A stretch of 64,000 bases of DNA from Bacteroidota bacterium (GTDB lineage: Bacteria; Bacteroidota; Bacteroidia; Chitinophagales; Chitinophagaceae). A model generated the notes under the pieces. The model saw only the letters and a program-made list of their open reading frames with translations. It was not told where the DNA came from and searched no databases. Position 1 is the stretch's first letter, and each line of letters begins with the position of its first letter. The DNA is taken from positions 434,001-498,000 of the forward strand of contig JADJJH010000007.1 of assembly GCA_016706595.1 (NCBI GenBank), read 5' to 3'. Positions 54,451 to 63,194 of the stretch are shown here, in pieces. The position numbers and the translations under genes were made by a program.

Positions 54451-56178
54451 GTGTACAAAAATATATTTAAGTATCGATTGGCATTTAGCCTGATAGTTAT
54501 CAACTTGCACACTTTTATTTTACAAGCCCAACCCTTCTTTCCTGAAAAAAAGTATCCCATTGATAGTTATCAAATCCCCATTGAATTTGCCGTTTCATTA
54601 GCCGGTAATTTTGGTGAATGTCGCCCTAACCATTTTCATTCGGGTATTGATATCCGAACCAATCAAACCGAAAACCATCCCATTCATGCCCTTGCCGATG
54701 GTTTTGTTTCGCGTATTAAAATTGAAGCCGGCGGATTTGGCAATGCTATTTATATTACGCAAACCGATGGTTATACTTCTTTGTATGCGCACTTAAATTC
54801 TTTCTTTCCCGAACTTGAAGCCTATACACGCAGCCGACAATATGATACTAAAAGCTGGAAGCAAGATATTTATTTAATGCCGCATCAATTTCCAATTCGT
54901 AAAGGCGATATCATTGCTTTAAGTGGAAATACAGGTTCATCGCAAGGGCCGCATTTGCATCTTGAAATTCGAAATAGCAAAACAGAGAATCCCTTAAATC
55001 CATTATTGTTTTTTAATTCGTTGACCGATACACAAATTCCAATAATCAAATATTTGGCAATGTATGATGGACAAAAAAGTGTGTACGAACAGAAACCTAT
55101 ACTAACTGATGTTATTAAAACAAAAAAAGGATATGCTTTAAAGAAGTTGACACTTACTATACCCTCTGATAAAGTATTTTTTGGCATTGCAGCCGATGAT
55201 TATATGGAAGAAGCATTAGGGACATTAGGCGTTTATGAAATGCATATGTATGTAAACGACCAACCTTTTTTTGCTTGGCAGCTCGATAATATAAGTTATG
55301 ATATTACCCGCTATATGAATGCCATGGCCGATTTTAAAACTAAAAAAAATAATGGTCCTTGGATACAATTATGTCGACAATTACCGAATGACAAATTAAA
55401 TATTTATAAAAGTTTTACTTCATCTGATGGTTTAATTGATTTGACTGACGGGTTACGAAAAAAAATTAGAATTGAAGTATTTGATACAAAACGTAATACA
55501 AGTGCCATTGAATTTTGGGTGCAAGGTCAAAAACGAAAGTTGATTTCAAATCCCAAAAATAATTTCGTAGCAGGCAAAAAAAATAATTTCAGTAATCAGT
55601 ATATCGAATTCAATTTAAAGGAAGATGCCTTGTACGATGATATCAATTTTGTTTCCAAGACTTCAGAAATTGATGATGAATATTCACAACTTTATGAAGT
55701 ACATGAAGCCTATGTTCCGGTGCATAGTTATTTTGATTTGAAGCTAAAGCCGAAACAAACGATTCCCGCCCAATTCAAAGAAAAAATGGCGATGCTACGT
55801 CTGCCCTATACTAAAGAAGGTTCTTCAAATGCAAAGGCAGCACGCTGCAAAGGTGCATGGGTTATCGCCAATGTTCGTGATTTTGGTACTTACAAATTGG
55901 TGGTTGATACCGTTGCACCAAACATTCAATCTACTATCAATGATAATGATACCATTACTTCAATGAAAACCATCACTTTTACAATTCAAGATAATTATAC
56001 ATCTATAGCAAAGTGTGAAGCCTTAGTTGATGGAAAGTGGTTGCGATTGGTTCAAAAAGGCGATACATTTTATTATGAAATGGATGAACATTTCCCGATA
56101 GGAAAACACCAATTTGACATAGTGGCTACTGATGAAAATAAAAATACAAGAAGATTAAAGTATACACTTATAAAATAA
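54451..56178 (+). CDS. M23-family metallopeptidase
   Basis: This 575-residue exported protein has a signal peptide (~1-26) and an M23 (LytM) domain at ~45-180. The zinc ligands are visible: HFHSGIDIR (H..D) and GPHLHLEIR (HxH). Such enzymes cut peptide crosslinks in peptidoglycan. A long C-terminal beta-rich part (~190-575) has no family I recognise. Translation starts at GTG 54451, two bases after the lspA stop, and bcp follows 10 bases after its end, so lspA-M23-bcp-HExxH protein is probably one operon. Confidence 0.85.
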   Translation: MYKNIFKYRLAFSLIVINLHTFILQAQPFFPEKKYPIDSYQIPIEFAVSLAGNFGECRPNHFHSGIDIRTNQTENHPIHALADGFVSRIKIEAGGFGNAIYITQTDGYTSLYAHLNSFFPELEAYTRSRQYDTKSWKQDIYLMPHQFPIRKGDIIALSGNTGSSQGPHLHLEIRNSKTENPLNPLLFFNSLTDTQIPIIKYLAMYDGQKSVYEQKPILTDVIKTKKGYALKKLTLTIPSDKVFFGIAADDYMEEALGTLGVYEMHMYVNDQPFFAWQLDNISYDITRYMNAMADFKTKKNNGPWIQLCRQLPNDKLNIYKSFTSSDGLIDLTDGLRKKIRIEVFDTKRNTSAIEFWVQGQKRKLISNPKNNFVAGKKNNFSNQYIEFNLKEDALYDDINFVSKTSEIDDEYSQLYEVHEAYVPVHSYFDLKLKPKQTIPAQFKEKMAMLRLPYTKEGSSNAKAARCKGAWVIANVRDFGTYKLVVDTVAPNIQSTINDNDTITSMKTITFTIQDNYTSIAKCEALVDGKWLRLVQKGDTFYYEMDEHFPIGKHQFDIVATDENKNTRRLKYTLIK

Positions 56179-56188
56179 AAACACAAAC

Positions 56189-56656
56189 ATGGCACTATTA
56201 GAAAAAGGAAGTAAAGCACCTGCATTTGCATTAAAAAACCAAGATGGAAAAAGCATTAAACTGAAAGATTATGCCGGCAAAAAAGTAATGATCTTTTTTT
56301 ATCCTGAAGATATGACACCTACTTGTACGGTTGAAGCTTGCAATTTGCGTGATAACTATTCGGACCTAAAAAAAGCTGGTATAGAGGTAATAGGAATTAG
56401 TCCGGATGACGTAGATAAGCATACAAAATTTATTGCCAAACACGATTTGCCGTATACCTTATTAGCCGACCCTGATATGAAAGTGATAGAAAAATATGGT
56501 GTCTGGGGTGAAAAAAATATGTATGGTCGCAAGTATATGGGTTTAATTCGCACTACTTTTTTAATTGATGAAAAGGGCGTGATTTATGATGTGATTCGAA
56601 AAGTGAAAAGTGCTGAGCATACAGCTCAAGTACTTGCTAAGTGGCAATTGAGTTAA
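56189..56656 (+). CDS. bcp: Thioredoxin-dependent thiol peroxidase (BCP-type peroxiredoxin)
   Basis: This 155-residue cytosolic peroxiredoxin reduces hydroperoxides. The peroxidatic Cys46 lies in PEDMTPTCTVEAC, and a resolving Cys51 follows in the C-x4-C arrangement typical of bacterioferritin comigratory protein. Arg in GLIRTTFLIDEKG completes the active site. Length is typical. It is the third gene of the lspA operon. Confidence 0.95.
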   Translation: MALLEKGSKAPAFALKNQDGKSIKLKDYAGKKVMIFFYPEDMTPTCTVEACNLRDNYSDLKKAGIEVIGISPDDVDKHTKFIAKHDLPYTLLADPDMKVIEKYGVWGEKNMYGRKYMGLIRTTFLIDEKGVIYDVIRKVKSAEHTAQVLAKWQLS

Positions 56657-56659
56657 TGA

Positions 56660-56980
56660 ATGCTTAGGGTTACAATTATTGAAAATTCATGGATAGCGAA
56701 ACTTGCCGCTAAAAAATTAGGTGTACAAAAATGCGCAATTGTGATTGGGACTACTATCCATTTATATAAAATGAGCAAACCCGCATTTCTGCAAAATCAA
56801 TCATTGATGCGACATGAAATTTGTCATGTTTACCAATGGAAACGAAATACTTATATCTATTTTCTTTTCCATTATTTGTACCTATCTGTTCGTTTTGGAT
56901 ATTATCAAAATCCTTACGAACTAGAAGCGCGCGAGGCAGAAAGTAATACTGAAATATTGCGAGATATACATTTTGAATGA
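56660..56980 (+). CDS. Small HExxH protein (putative metalloprotease-like)
   Basis: This 106-residue protein carries MRHEICHVYQW, an HExxH zinc motif, in a helix followed by an aromatic stretch and YELEAREAE, which could supply the third ligand Glu. It resembles short DUF4157/M-type 'peptidase-like' domains, but I cannot place it in a named family. It has no signal peptide. It starts three bases after the bcp stop, indicating the same operon. Confidence 0.6.
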   Translation: MLRVTIIENSWIAKLAAKKLGVQKCAIVIGTTIHLYKMSKPAFLQNQSLMRHEICHVYQWKRNTYIYFLFHYLYLSVRFGYYQNPYELEAREAESNTEILRDIHFE

Positions 56981-57000
56981 AGGTATTTGGTGTTTTATAA

Positions 57001-57073
57001 ACCACATAGGGCATATAGAGTTTTAGTTAGAATAAGATCAATGATTATTTAAATTTCTATGTTCCTATGTGGT
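57001..57073. repeat. Intergenic inverted repeat (ACCACATAGG ... CCTATGTGGT)
   Basis: Arms of ~19 bp (57001-57019 and 57055-57073) pair over most of their length around a 35-base centre, between the HExxH gene and apaG. It may end the lspA operon. Confidence 0.5.
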
Positions 57074-57156
57074 AAAAGTTGTGGTGTAGTAAATTTACTT
57101 TCCGCAACCAGTAGTTTTATTTTGTCGATTCTGAAAATAATCTATTTTTACAAAGT

Positions 57157-57546
57157 ATGATGGCTCAACAAATCACAGAAGGTGTAAGTATTACGGTTGA
57201 AACTTTTTTCAATCATGAGCAATCGAATCCAATATTAGGGGAATACATTTTTACGTATAGAGTTTCCATCGAAAATCAATCCGTATTTCCTATTCGACTC
57301 CTACGCAGGCATTGGCATATTTTTGATAGCAGTGGAACGTATCGCGAAGTGGAAGGCGAGGGTGTTGTAGGACAGCAACCGGTATTAGAACCCGGCGAAG
57401 CCTTTCAATATGTAAGTGGTGCTAATTTACGAACCGATATGGGCAAGATGTTAGGCAATTATCAAATGGAGAATATGCTGAATAAGAAGTTGTTTAAAGT
57501 AAATATTCCGGAATTTGAGTTGATCGCACCTTTTAAGATGAATTAG
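57157..57546 (+). CDS. apaG: ApaG/DUF525 family protein
   Basis: This 129-residue single beta-sandwich protein matches ApaG: GEYIFTYRVSIENQSVFPIRLLRRHWHIFDSSG, then VEGEGVVGQQPVLEPGEAFQYVSGA, then MGKMLGNYQM. In enterobacteria ApaG is linked to cobalt/magnesium handling; its biochemical role is not established. Two adjacent ATG codons could start it. It stands alone. Confidence 0.92.
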   Translation: MMAQQITEGVSITVETFFNHEQSNPILGEYIFTYRVSIENQSVFPIRLLRRHWHIFDSSGTYREVEGEGVVGQQPVLEPGEAFQYVSGANLRTDMGKMLGNYQMENMLNKKLFKVNIPEFELIAPFKMN

Positions 57547-57596
57547 CACTTGTATTGAATATCCGATTTCGGCGTTAATCTCGATTTAAAATCCGA

Positions 57597-57618
57597 TCAT
57601 TTACACTAGTAAACTCCC
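57597..57618. repeat. Short hairpin repeat, copy A
   Basis: TCATTTAC-ACTA-GTAAACTCCC is the reverse complement form of 61767-61788. The shared core is GGGAGTTTAC-N4-GTAAATGA, and weaker similarity extends on both sides (GGCAAGCGAAGA). The 57547-57785 gap holds no gene. Confidence 0.5.
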
Positions 57619-57761
57619 GAATTTACATTCTTCGCTTGCCTTGAACTTGACCATTCATTACAATCGCTCAACATTTAGGACATGCACTACAAACTGCTCA
57701 CAAACATTTCCTAAAATTATTATTAATGGCGTATTTTAGCCCTTTGAGAAATGCATTATAA

Positions 57762-57769
57762 TAGCTTTG
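57762..57769 (+). promoter_or_regulatory. -7 element of the class A PBP gene
   Basis: TAGCTTTG matches TAnnTTTG and lies 17 bases before the ATG at 57786. TTTG at 57743-57746 could be the -33 box, but the 15-base spacing is short. Confidence 0.4.
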
Positions 57770-57785
57770 CGTTTCGCTATTGGAT

Positions 57786-60035
57786 ATGAAAAAAAGTATA
57801 AAATATTTATGGTGGGCTTTTGTAGCATCCATCGTTTGCTTTAATCTTTTATTATTAATGATTAATGCCGGATGGTTAGGGTATATGCCCAAGATGAAGG
57901 AACTCGAAAATCCAAAATCATCGGCCGCTTCTGAAATTTATGCAGGCGATGGCAGTATGATAGGGAAGCTTTATCTCGAAAATCGCGAACCTGTAATGTA
58001 TAGCGAAATAGCAAAAAGCACCATCGACGCTTTAATTGCAACCGAAGATGAAAGATTTTATCAGCATAGCGGAATTGATGCTGAAGCCATAGCACGCGCC
58101 TTAGTAGGTATCATGACGTTTCATAAAAAAGGAGGTGCTAGTACTATTACACAACAATTAGCCAAACATCTCTTAGACCAAGAACAACGTTCGAGCAATA
58201 TTTTTTTAGTAATTATAGAAAAATTAAAGGAACAAATCATCGCGGTTAAACTTGAAAAAAATCTTACCAAACCCGAAATTCTTGCCTTGTATTTAAATAC
58301 GGTTCCTTGGGGTTATAATGCCTACGGAATTAAATGTGCGTCAAAAACCTATTTTAATAAATTACCTAAAGATTTAAGCGTACCTGAATCGGCTTTATTA
58401 ATTGGCATGCTAAAAGGTTCATCGATGTATAATCCCGTGAAAGAAAAATCAAGAGCACGAACCTTAGATAGAAGAAATACAGTTTTGAACCAGATGGTAA
58501 TTAATAACAAATTAAGTGCTTCAGAAGCATCTGAGTATAAATCCGAACCAATTAAGCTCGATTTTAAACCCACCACCGAATCGCAACATGATGGTTTAGC
58601 GCCTTATTTCAGGCAAGTTGTTGAGCAAGATGTGAAAGTGTGGTGTAAGCAAAAAGGATATAATATTTACAAGGATGGTCTGCGTATTTATACCACCGTG
58701 GATCCTACTATGCAGAAGTATGCCGAAGAAGCCGTGGATGAACAAATGCGTGGAAAAACTCGTTTTGCGAATGCCCGAAATTGGAATAACCACAAGAAAT
58801 CATTACAACGATTGATGAAAGATTGTAAGCGATACCGATTACTTAAAGATGAGAAAAAGAGTGAAGCTGAAATAACTGAAATCTTCAACACTAAAGTACC
58901 CATGAAAGTTTTTGCTTGGAATGCCAATCGCGAAAAGGATACGGTACTGAGTCCACTTGATAGTATAAAATATATGCGTGGTTTTGTACATACAGGTTTT
59001 ATGGCGATGGATCCTGCAACCGGCGAAGTAAAAGCATGGGTAGGTGGTATTAATCATAAATATTTTCAGTACGATCACGTAAATCAAAATACCAAACGGC
59101 AAGTAGGTTCAACCATAAAACCTTTGTTGTATTGCTTAGCTGTTGATAATGGATATTCGCCTTGTCAATCTGTGCCTTTAACAGGGGTAACTTTCCCCGG
59201 CAAAGGATATTATTGTCCGGATAAACCCGGCGGTTCTATGGAAATGAAGAAAGCATTGGCCTTTTCAAAAAATAATGCGACTGTAAATATTTTAAAGTAT
59301 GTAGGCATTGAACACTTCGTAGAATTTCTGAAAAAATTGGGCATCACTGCACCACTCAATGCCTATCCATCTGTGTGTTTAGGTGCCGATGATATTTCCT
59401 TGGTTGAAATGGTAAGAGCCTATACGATGTTTCCAAATTATGGTATCAATACTAAACCTATTTATATTACTCGTATTGAAGATCGTAATGGAAATTTGCT
59501 CGAAAACTTTGTACCCGAGCGTAAGGAAGTCATCAATGAAATCACCGCATTTAAAATGATACGTATGATGATGGGAACGGTATTATTTGGTACCGGTAAA
59601 CGATTAAAACCCGCTTACGGAATAAGTGGTGAGGTAGGTGGAAAAACGGGTACTACTAATAGTGAAGCCGATGCTTGGTTTATTGGGTATACACCACAAC
59701 TTTTAGCAGGTGCATGGGTAGGTTGCGAAGACCGATTTATTGGTGAAGGATTAGGTGAAGGTGCTCGAGCAGCCATGCCAATTTGGGGCTTGTTTATGAA
59801 GAAAGTTCAAGGTAATAGCAAGCTGGGTTATAATAGCATCGATAAATTTGATAAACCTTCTATTATGGAGGGTATGGATGAATGTGATGCCGTAGATGAA
59901 ATTAGTTTGCAGCGTGCCGCCGCCCAAATGAGTGTTTCTCGCAGTGATAATACCGATAGCTTTGATGTAGAGGAAGAAATTTCAGAAAGTAATCCGTTTA
60001 ATGAGAATACTGAGAATGATTATCGAAAACCTTAG
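57786..60035 (+). CDS. Class A penicillin-binding protein (transglycosylase/transpeptidase)
   Basis: This 749-residue bifunctional peptidoglycan synthase is of the PBP1A type. A membrane anchor lies at ~5-28. The GT51 domain has the catalytic Glu87 in EDERFYQHSGIDAEAIARA, then GGASTITQQLAKHLL. The transpeptidase domain has SxxK as GSTIKPLLY, SxN as SKNNA and KTGT as GKTGTTNSEADAWFIGY. The ATG at 57786 is preferred to a TTG two codons earlier. The C-terminal tail is acidic and low-complexity. The DUF3108 gene starts 9 bases after its stop, indicating an operon. Confidence 0.94.
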   Translation: MKKSIKYLWWAFVASIVCFNLLLLMINAGWLGYMPKMKELENPKSSAASEIYAGDGSMIGKLYLENREPVMYSEIAKSTIDALIATEDERFYQHSGIDAEAIARALVGIMTFHKKGGASTITQQLAKHLLDQEQRSSNIFLVIIEKLKEQIIAVKLEKNLTKPEILALYLNTVPWGYNAYGIKCASKTYFNKLPKDLSVPESALLIGMLKGSSMYNPVKEKSRARTLDRRNTVLNQMVINNKLSASEASEYKSEPIKLDFKPTTESQHDGLAPYFRQVVEQDVKVWCKQKGYNIYKDGLRIYTTVDPTMQKYAEEAVDEQMRGKTRFANARNWNNHKKSLQRLMKDCKRYRLLKDEKKSEAEITEIFNTKVPMKVFAWNANREKDTVLSPLDSIKYMRGFVHTGFMAMDPATGEVKAWVGGINHKYFQYDHVNQNTKRQVGSTIKPLLYCLAVDNGYSPCQSVPLTGVTFPGKGYYCPDKPGGSMEMKKALAFSKNNATVNILKYVGIEHFVEFLKKLGITAPLNAYPSVCLGADDISLVEMVRAYTMFPNYGINTKPIYITRIEDRNGNLLENFVPERKEVINEITAFKMIRMMMGTVLFGTGKRLKPAYGISGEVGGKTGTTNSEADAWFIGYTPQLLAGAWVGCEDRFIGEGLGEGARAAMPIWGLFMKKVQGNSKLGYNSIDKFDKPSIMEGMDECDAVDEISLQRAAAQMSVSRSDNTDSFDVEEEISESNPFNENTENDYRKP

Positions 60036-60044
60036 CTATTCACT

Positions 60045-60860
60045 ATGCGCCATGCTTCAAAAAGATTCATTTTTATTTTTTTATTGATTCATCTGTTTTG
60101 GATTAAGCCCTATTCACAAACCACCGGCGATTGTAAAATTAAAAACCTAAGTACCCGCTCGGGAGAAACTTTACACTATAAAGTGTATTATACTTTAGCG
60201 GGTGCCTACCTTGGAGCGGGTGAAGCAACTTTTAGCAATACACTGAGTACCTATAACCATAAACCGGTTTATCATGTAAAAGGTGTTGGTAGAACTTATA
60301 AATCGTACGACTGGTTTTACAAAGTACGTGATGTGTACGAAAGTTACATAGATACAACTACCATGTTGCCGGTAAAATTTGTGCGCAATGTGCATGAAGG
60401 AAATACTCAAATTTATAGTCAGGTGCTTTTTAAACAGCAAGAAAAAAAAGCGGTTTCAACCAATGGTAGTTTTGATGTGCCTGCTTGTGTGCAAGATGTT
60501 TTATCGGCAATTTATTATGCAAGAAATATCGATTTTAGTAAATATAAGGCAGGTGATAAAATTCCGTTTTCTATTTTTATTGACGACCAAGTGTTTCCAA
60601 TTTATATCCGATATGTTGGCAAAGAAAAACTACATACCAAGTATGGCGATTACCAAACCATAAAATTTAAACCACTACTAATTGATGGAACCATTTTTAC
60701 CGGTGGTGAAAACATGACGGTTTGGGTAACTGATGATTTAAATAAATTGCCGGTTCTTATTGAAACGCCTATTTTAGTAGGTAGCATTAAAGTGTATTTA
60801 AAAAGATATGAAGGATTAAGAAATAAGACTGCTGGAATTTTGAATGAGAATATAGAATAA
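60045..60860 (+). CDS. DUF3108 domain-containing exported protein
   Basis: This 271-residue protein has a signal peptide (~1-26) and a DUF3108 domain: SGETLHYKVYYTLAGAYLGAGEATFS at the start, then YESYIDTTTMLPVKFVRNVHEG, and the final VWVTDDLNKLPVLIETPILVGSIKVYL. The fold is a periplasmic beta-barrel of unknown function. It is translated 9 bases after the class A PBP gene, and such pairing hints at an envelope role. Confidence 0.85.
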   Translation: MRHASKRFIFIFLLIHLFWIKPYSQTTGDCKIKNLSTRSGETLHYKVYYTLAGAYLGAGEATFSNTLSTYNHKPVYHVKGVGRTYKSYDWFYKVRDVYESYIDTTTMLPVKFVRNVHEGNTQIYSQVLFKQQEKKAVSTNGSFDVPACVQDVLSAIYYARNIDFSKYKAGDKIPFSIFIDDQVFPIYIRYVGKEKLHTKYGDYQTIKFKPLLIDGTIFTGGENMTVWVTDDLNKLPVLIETPILVGSIKVYLKRYEGLRNKTAGILNENIE

Positions 60861-60918
60861 TACATTACGAATTACCAGATCTCGCTCACATAATTTTGAC
60901 TTCGTAATTTTGAATTGA

Positions 60919-61692
60919 TCATCGCATTCTTTCTTCAGCCCCCAATCCAAATAGGGCAAAATCATATTTCACAGGATCTTCACTGTCAAATTCTAGAAGT
61001 TTTTTGGTAAGTAATTCTGCCGATTTCCAATTGGCTATATTTTCTGGAATTAATCCTAAACGCGAAGCTACATTGCTTACATGAACATCCATGGGACAAA
61101 TTAATTGGCTAGGGGTAAATTTGTTCCAAACGCCAAAATCTACACCATTTTCATCCTTCCTTACCATCCAACGCAAAAACATATTGATACGTTTGCAAGC
61201 CGAATTTTTTGCCGGCGTACTGATATGCTTCTGTGTTCTTTCGGCATGTTCTAACGAAAAAAAATAATTTCGAAAATGGATGAGGCTCTCGCGCATTGAT
61301 GATGTGCCTGTCAAAAAGAAAGCCTCTTCCAAACTTTTATGCTGCGAATAATGAAATTGCAAAAACGAAATAAAATAATACAGGTCTGTAGCATTAAAAG
61401 TTCGATGCTTGAAATGCAAAAATCTTTTCAAATCGGCTTCTTGATGATGAACAATAAATTCATAAGGTGCATCATCCATCAAGGCCATTAATTCATTACT
61501 TTTATTGATGATGGTAGTTCGATTTCCCCAAGCAAAAACTGCCGCAAATAAAGCGGCAATTTCTATATCTTGTTTTTTTGAGAATCGATGAGGTACTGAT
61601 ATTGGGTCGCGCTCAATAAATTTTTTAGTGTTGTACTCAATTACTTTAGCATCTAGAAATAGTTTGAGTGCATGCGCGTTTTTTTGATTCAT
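60919..61692 (-). CDS. TIGR02757 (DUF2400) family protein
   Basis: This 257-residue protein matches TIGR02757: ERDPISVPHRFSKKQDIEIAALFAAVFAWGNRTTII near residue 30, FKHRTFNATDLYYFISFLQFHY near 95, and KRINMFLRWMVRKDENGVDFGVW near 180. The C-terminal PMDVHVSNVASRLGLI resembles the HhH-GPD DNA-glycosylase fold, so a nucleic-acid role is possible. I chose the ATG at 61692; an upstream TTG would add five residues. Its start codon lies inside a long inverted repeat. Confidence 0.88.
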   Translation of the reverse strand: MNQKNAHALKLFLDAKVIEYNTKKFIERDPISVPHRFSKKQDIEIAALFAAVFAWGNRTTIINKSNELMALMDDAPYEFIVHHQEADLKRFLHFKHRTFNATDLYYFISFLQFHYSQHKSLEEAFFLTGTSSMRESLIHFRNYFFSLEHAERTQKHISTPAKNSACKRINMFLRWMVRKDENGVDFGVWNKFTPSQLICPMDVHVSNVASRLGLIPENIANWKSAELLTKKLLEFDSEDPVKYDFALFGLGAEERMR

Positions 61693-61846
61693 AAATATTG
61701 TTTGCAAGAAAACTAAGTGTTTGATAAGAAAGCGTCAAATACGAGGAAGCTGAAGCCTTCAAAATGGGGAGTTTACAGCGGTAAATGACCTATTTGAAAG
61801 GCAAGGATGACGATGTAGTTGCCGTTTTCTTGCAAACACTATTTAT
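61691..61846. repeat. 156-bp intergenic element with 23-bp terminal inverted repeats
   Basis: The left arm 61691-61713 and right arm 61824-61846 are inverted copies agreeing at 22 of 23 positions (core GTTTGCAAGAAAAC). The 110-base interior holds hairpin copy B (61767-61788). The left arm covers the TIGR02757 start codon and the right arm the stop codon of the trans-sulfuration gene, so the element fills the whole intergenic gap. Confidence 0.65.
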
Positions 61847-62997
61847 CCAATTGCCTGCGTTAAATCGGCAATCAAATCATCTACATCTTCAATACCCACA
61901 CTTAAACGAATTAATGAATCGGCTAATCCATTTTTGATGCGTTCTTCACGTGGAATTGAACCATGCGTCATGCTCGCAGGATGTCCGATTAAACTTTCAA
62001 CACCACCTAATGATTCTGCTAAAGCAAATAGTTTGGTACTGCTTAGAACTTTAATTGCCTCATCTAAATTATCGCCTTTCAAAACAAAAGAAATCATACC
62101 ACCAAAACCGCGCATTTGTTTTTTAGCGATATCATGGTTCGGATGATCTTCAAAACCTATCCAATATACTTTGTCAACTTTAGGATGTGAACGTAAAAAT
62201 CGCGCTACTTTTTCTCCATTCTCACAATGTCGTTGCATACGTACATGCAAAGTTTTAATACCGCGTAAAACCAACCAACAATCGTGCGGACCGGGTACTG
62301 CGCCACATGCATTTTGAATAAAACGCAGTTGCTCTTCAAGAGCATCGTCGTTCACAATTACGGCGCCATGAACAACATCTGAGTGCCCACCTAAATATTT
62401 TGTTGCCGAATGCAAAACAATATCCGCCCCAAGAGTTAAAGGATTTTGTAAATAGGGTGAAGCAAATGTATTATCTACTACCAACAACAAATTATGTTGT
62501 TTGGCAATTTTAGCGCAAGCTTCAATATCAATAATATTTAACAATGGATTGGTGGGAGTTTCAATCCAAATCATGCGGGTTTTGGCATTTACCAGACTTT
62601 CAATTTTGCTTGCATCTGCCATACCTGTAAAATGAAATTTAAAACCATAAGGCTCAAATACTTTCGTAAAGATTCGGTAGGTACCGCCATATAAGTCGTT
62701 TGTTGAAATTACTTCATCTCCAGGCTTTAGTAATTTCATTACCGCATCGGTTGCAGCTAAGCCCGAACCAAAACATAAACCATGTTTTCCTTTTTCAATA
62801 GCCGCCAACGCATTTTGCAAAACAGTTCGCGTTGGGTTTTGCGTACGAGCATACTCATAGCCCTTATGCTTCCCAGGTGCCTCTTGCACATAGGTTGAAG
62901 TTTGATAAATTGGCGTCATGATTGCGCCTGTTGTTGGGTCGGGTTCAACACCTGCATGTATTAACAGAGTGTCGAGTTTATAATCGGTATGGTTCAT
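61843..62997 (-). CDS. Trans-sulfuration PLP enzyme (cystathionine gamma-synthase/gamma-lyase/beta-lyase family)
   Basis: This 384-residue Cys/Met-metabolism PLP enzyme shows LIHAGVEPDPTTGAIMTPIYQTSTY at the N-terminus, YARTQNPTRTVLQ (phosphate-binding Tyr and Arg), and FGSGLAATDAVM. The cofactor Asp is in VVDNTFASPY, the Schiff-base Lys in HSATKYLGGHSDVVHGAV, and SLGGVESLIGHPASMTH lies near the C-terminus. Synthase and lyase cannot be told apart by eye. It acts in cysteine/methionine/cystathionine interconversion. No methionine genes are adjacent. Its stop codon lies in the 61691-61846 inverted repeat. Confidence 0.92.
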   Translation of the reverse strand: MNHTDYKLDTLLIHAGVEPDPTTGAIMTPIYQTSTYVQEAPGKHKGYEYARTQNPTRTVLQNALAAIEKGKHGLCFGSGLAATDAVMKLLKPGDEVISTNDLYGGTYRIFTKVFEPYGFKFHFTGMADASKIESLVNAKTRMIWIETPTNPLLNIIDIEACAKIAKQHNLLLVVDNTFASPYLQNPLTLGADIVLHSATKYLGGHSDVVHGAVIVNDDALEEQLRFIQNACGAVPGPHDCWLVLRGIKTLHVRMQRHCENGEKVARFLRSHPKVDKVYWIGFEDHPNHDIAKKQMRGFGGMISFVLKGDNLDEAIKVLSSTKLFALAESLGGVESLIGHPASMTHGSIPREERIKNGLADSLIRLSVGIEDVDDLIADLTQAIG

Positions 62998-63168
62998 GTG
63001 TTTTTATTAATTGTTTTTATTTGTTCCATGGAATTCGGCAGATAAGTTTCTCGTTGAAGAGACGAAAATCGTTCTTCCTAATTTCAGGATTTTTATTAGG
63101 GGGCAAAGATATTTGTTTGAAGCCATTGAGTAACTTGATTGAGGCTATTAGTTTTACCCAAATTATAT

Positions 63169-63176
63169 TACTTTTG
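63169..63176 (+). promoter_or_regulatory. -7 element of the E2 gene
   Basis: TACTTTTG matches TAnnTTTG and lies 19 bases before the ATG at 63195. Confidence 0.5.
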
Positions 63177-63194
63177 GAAAAATTTGTAAGCATT

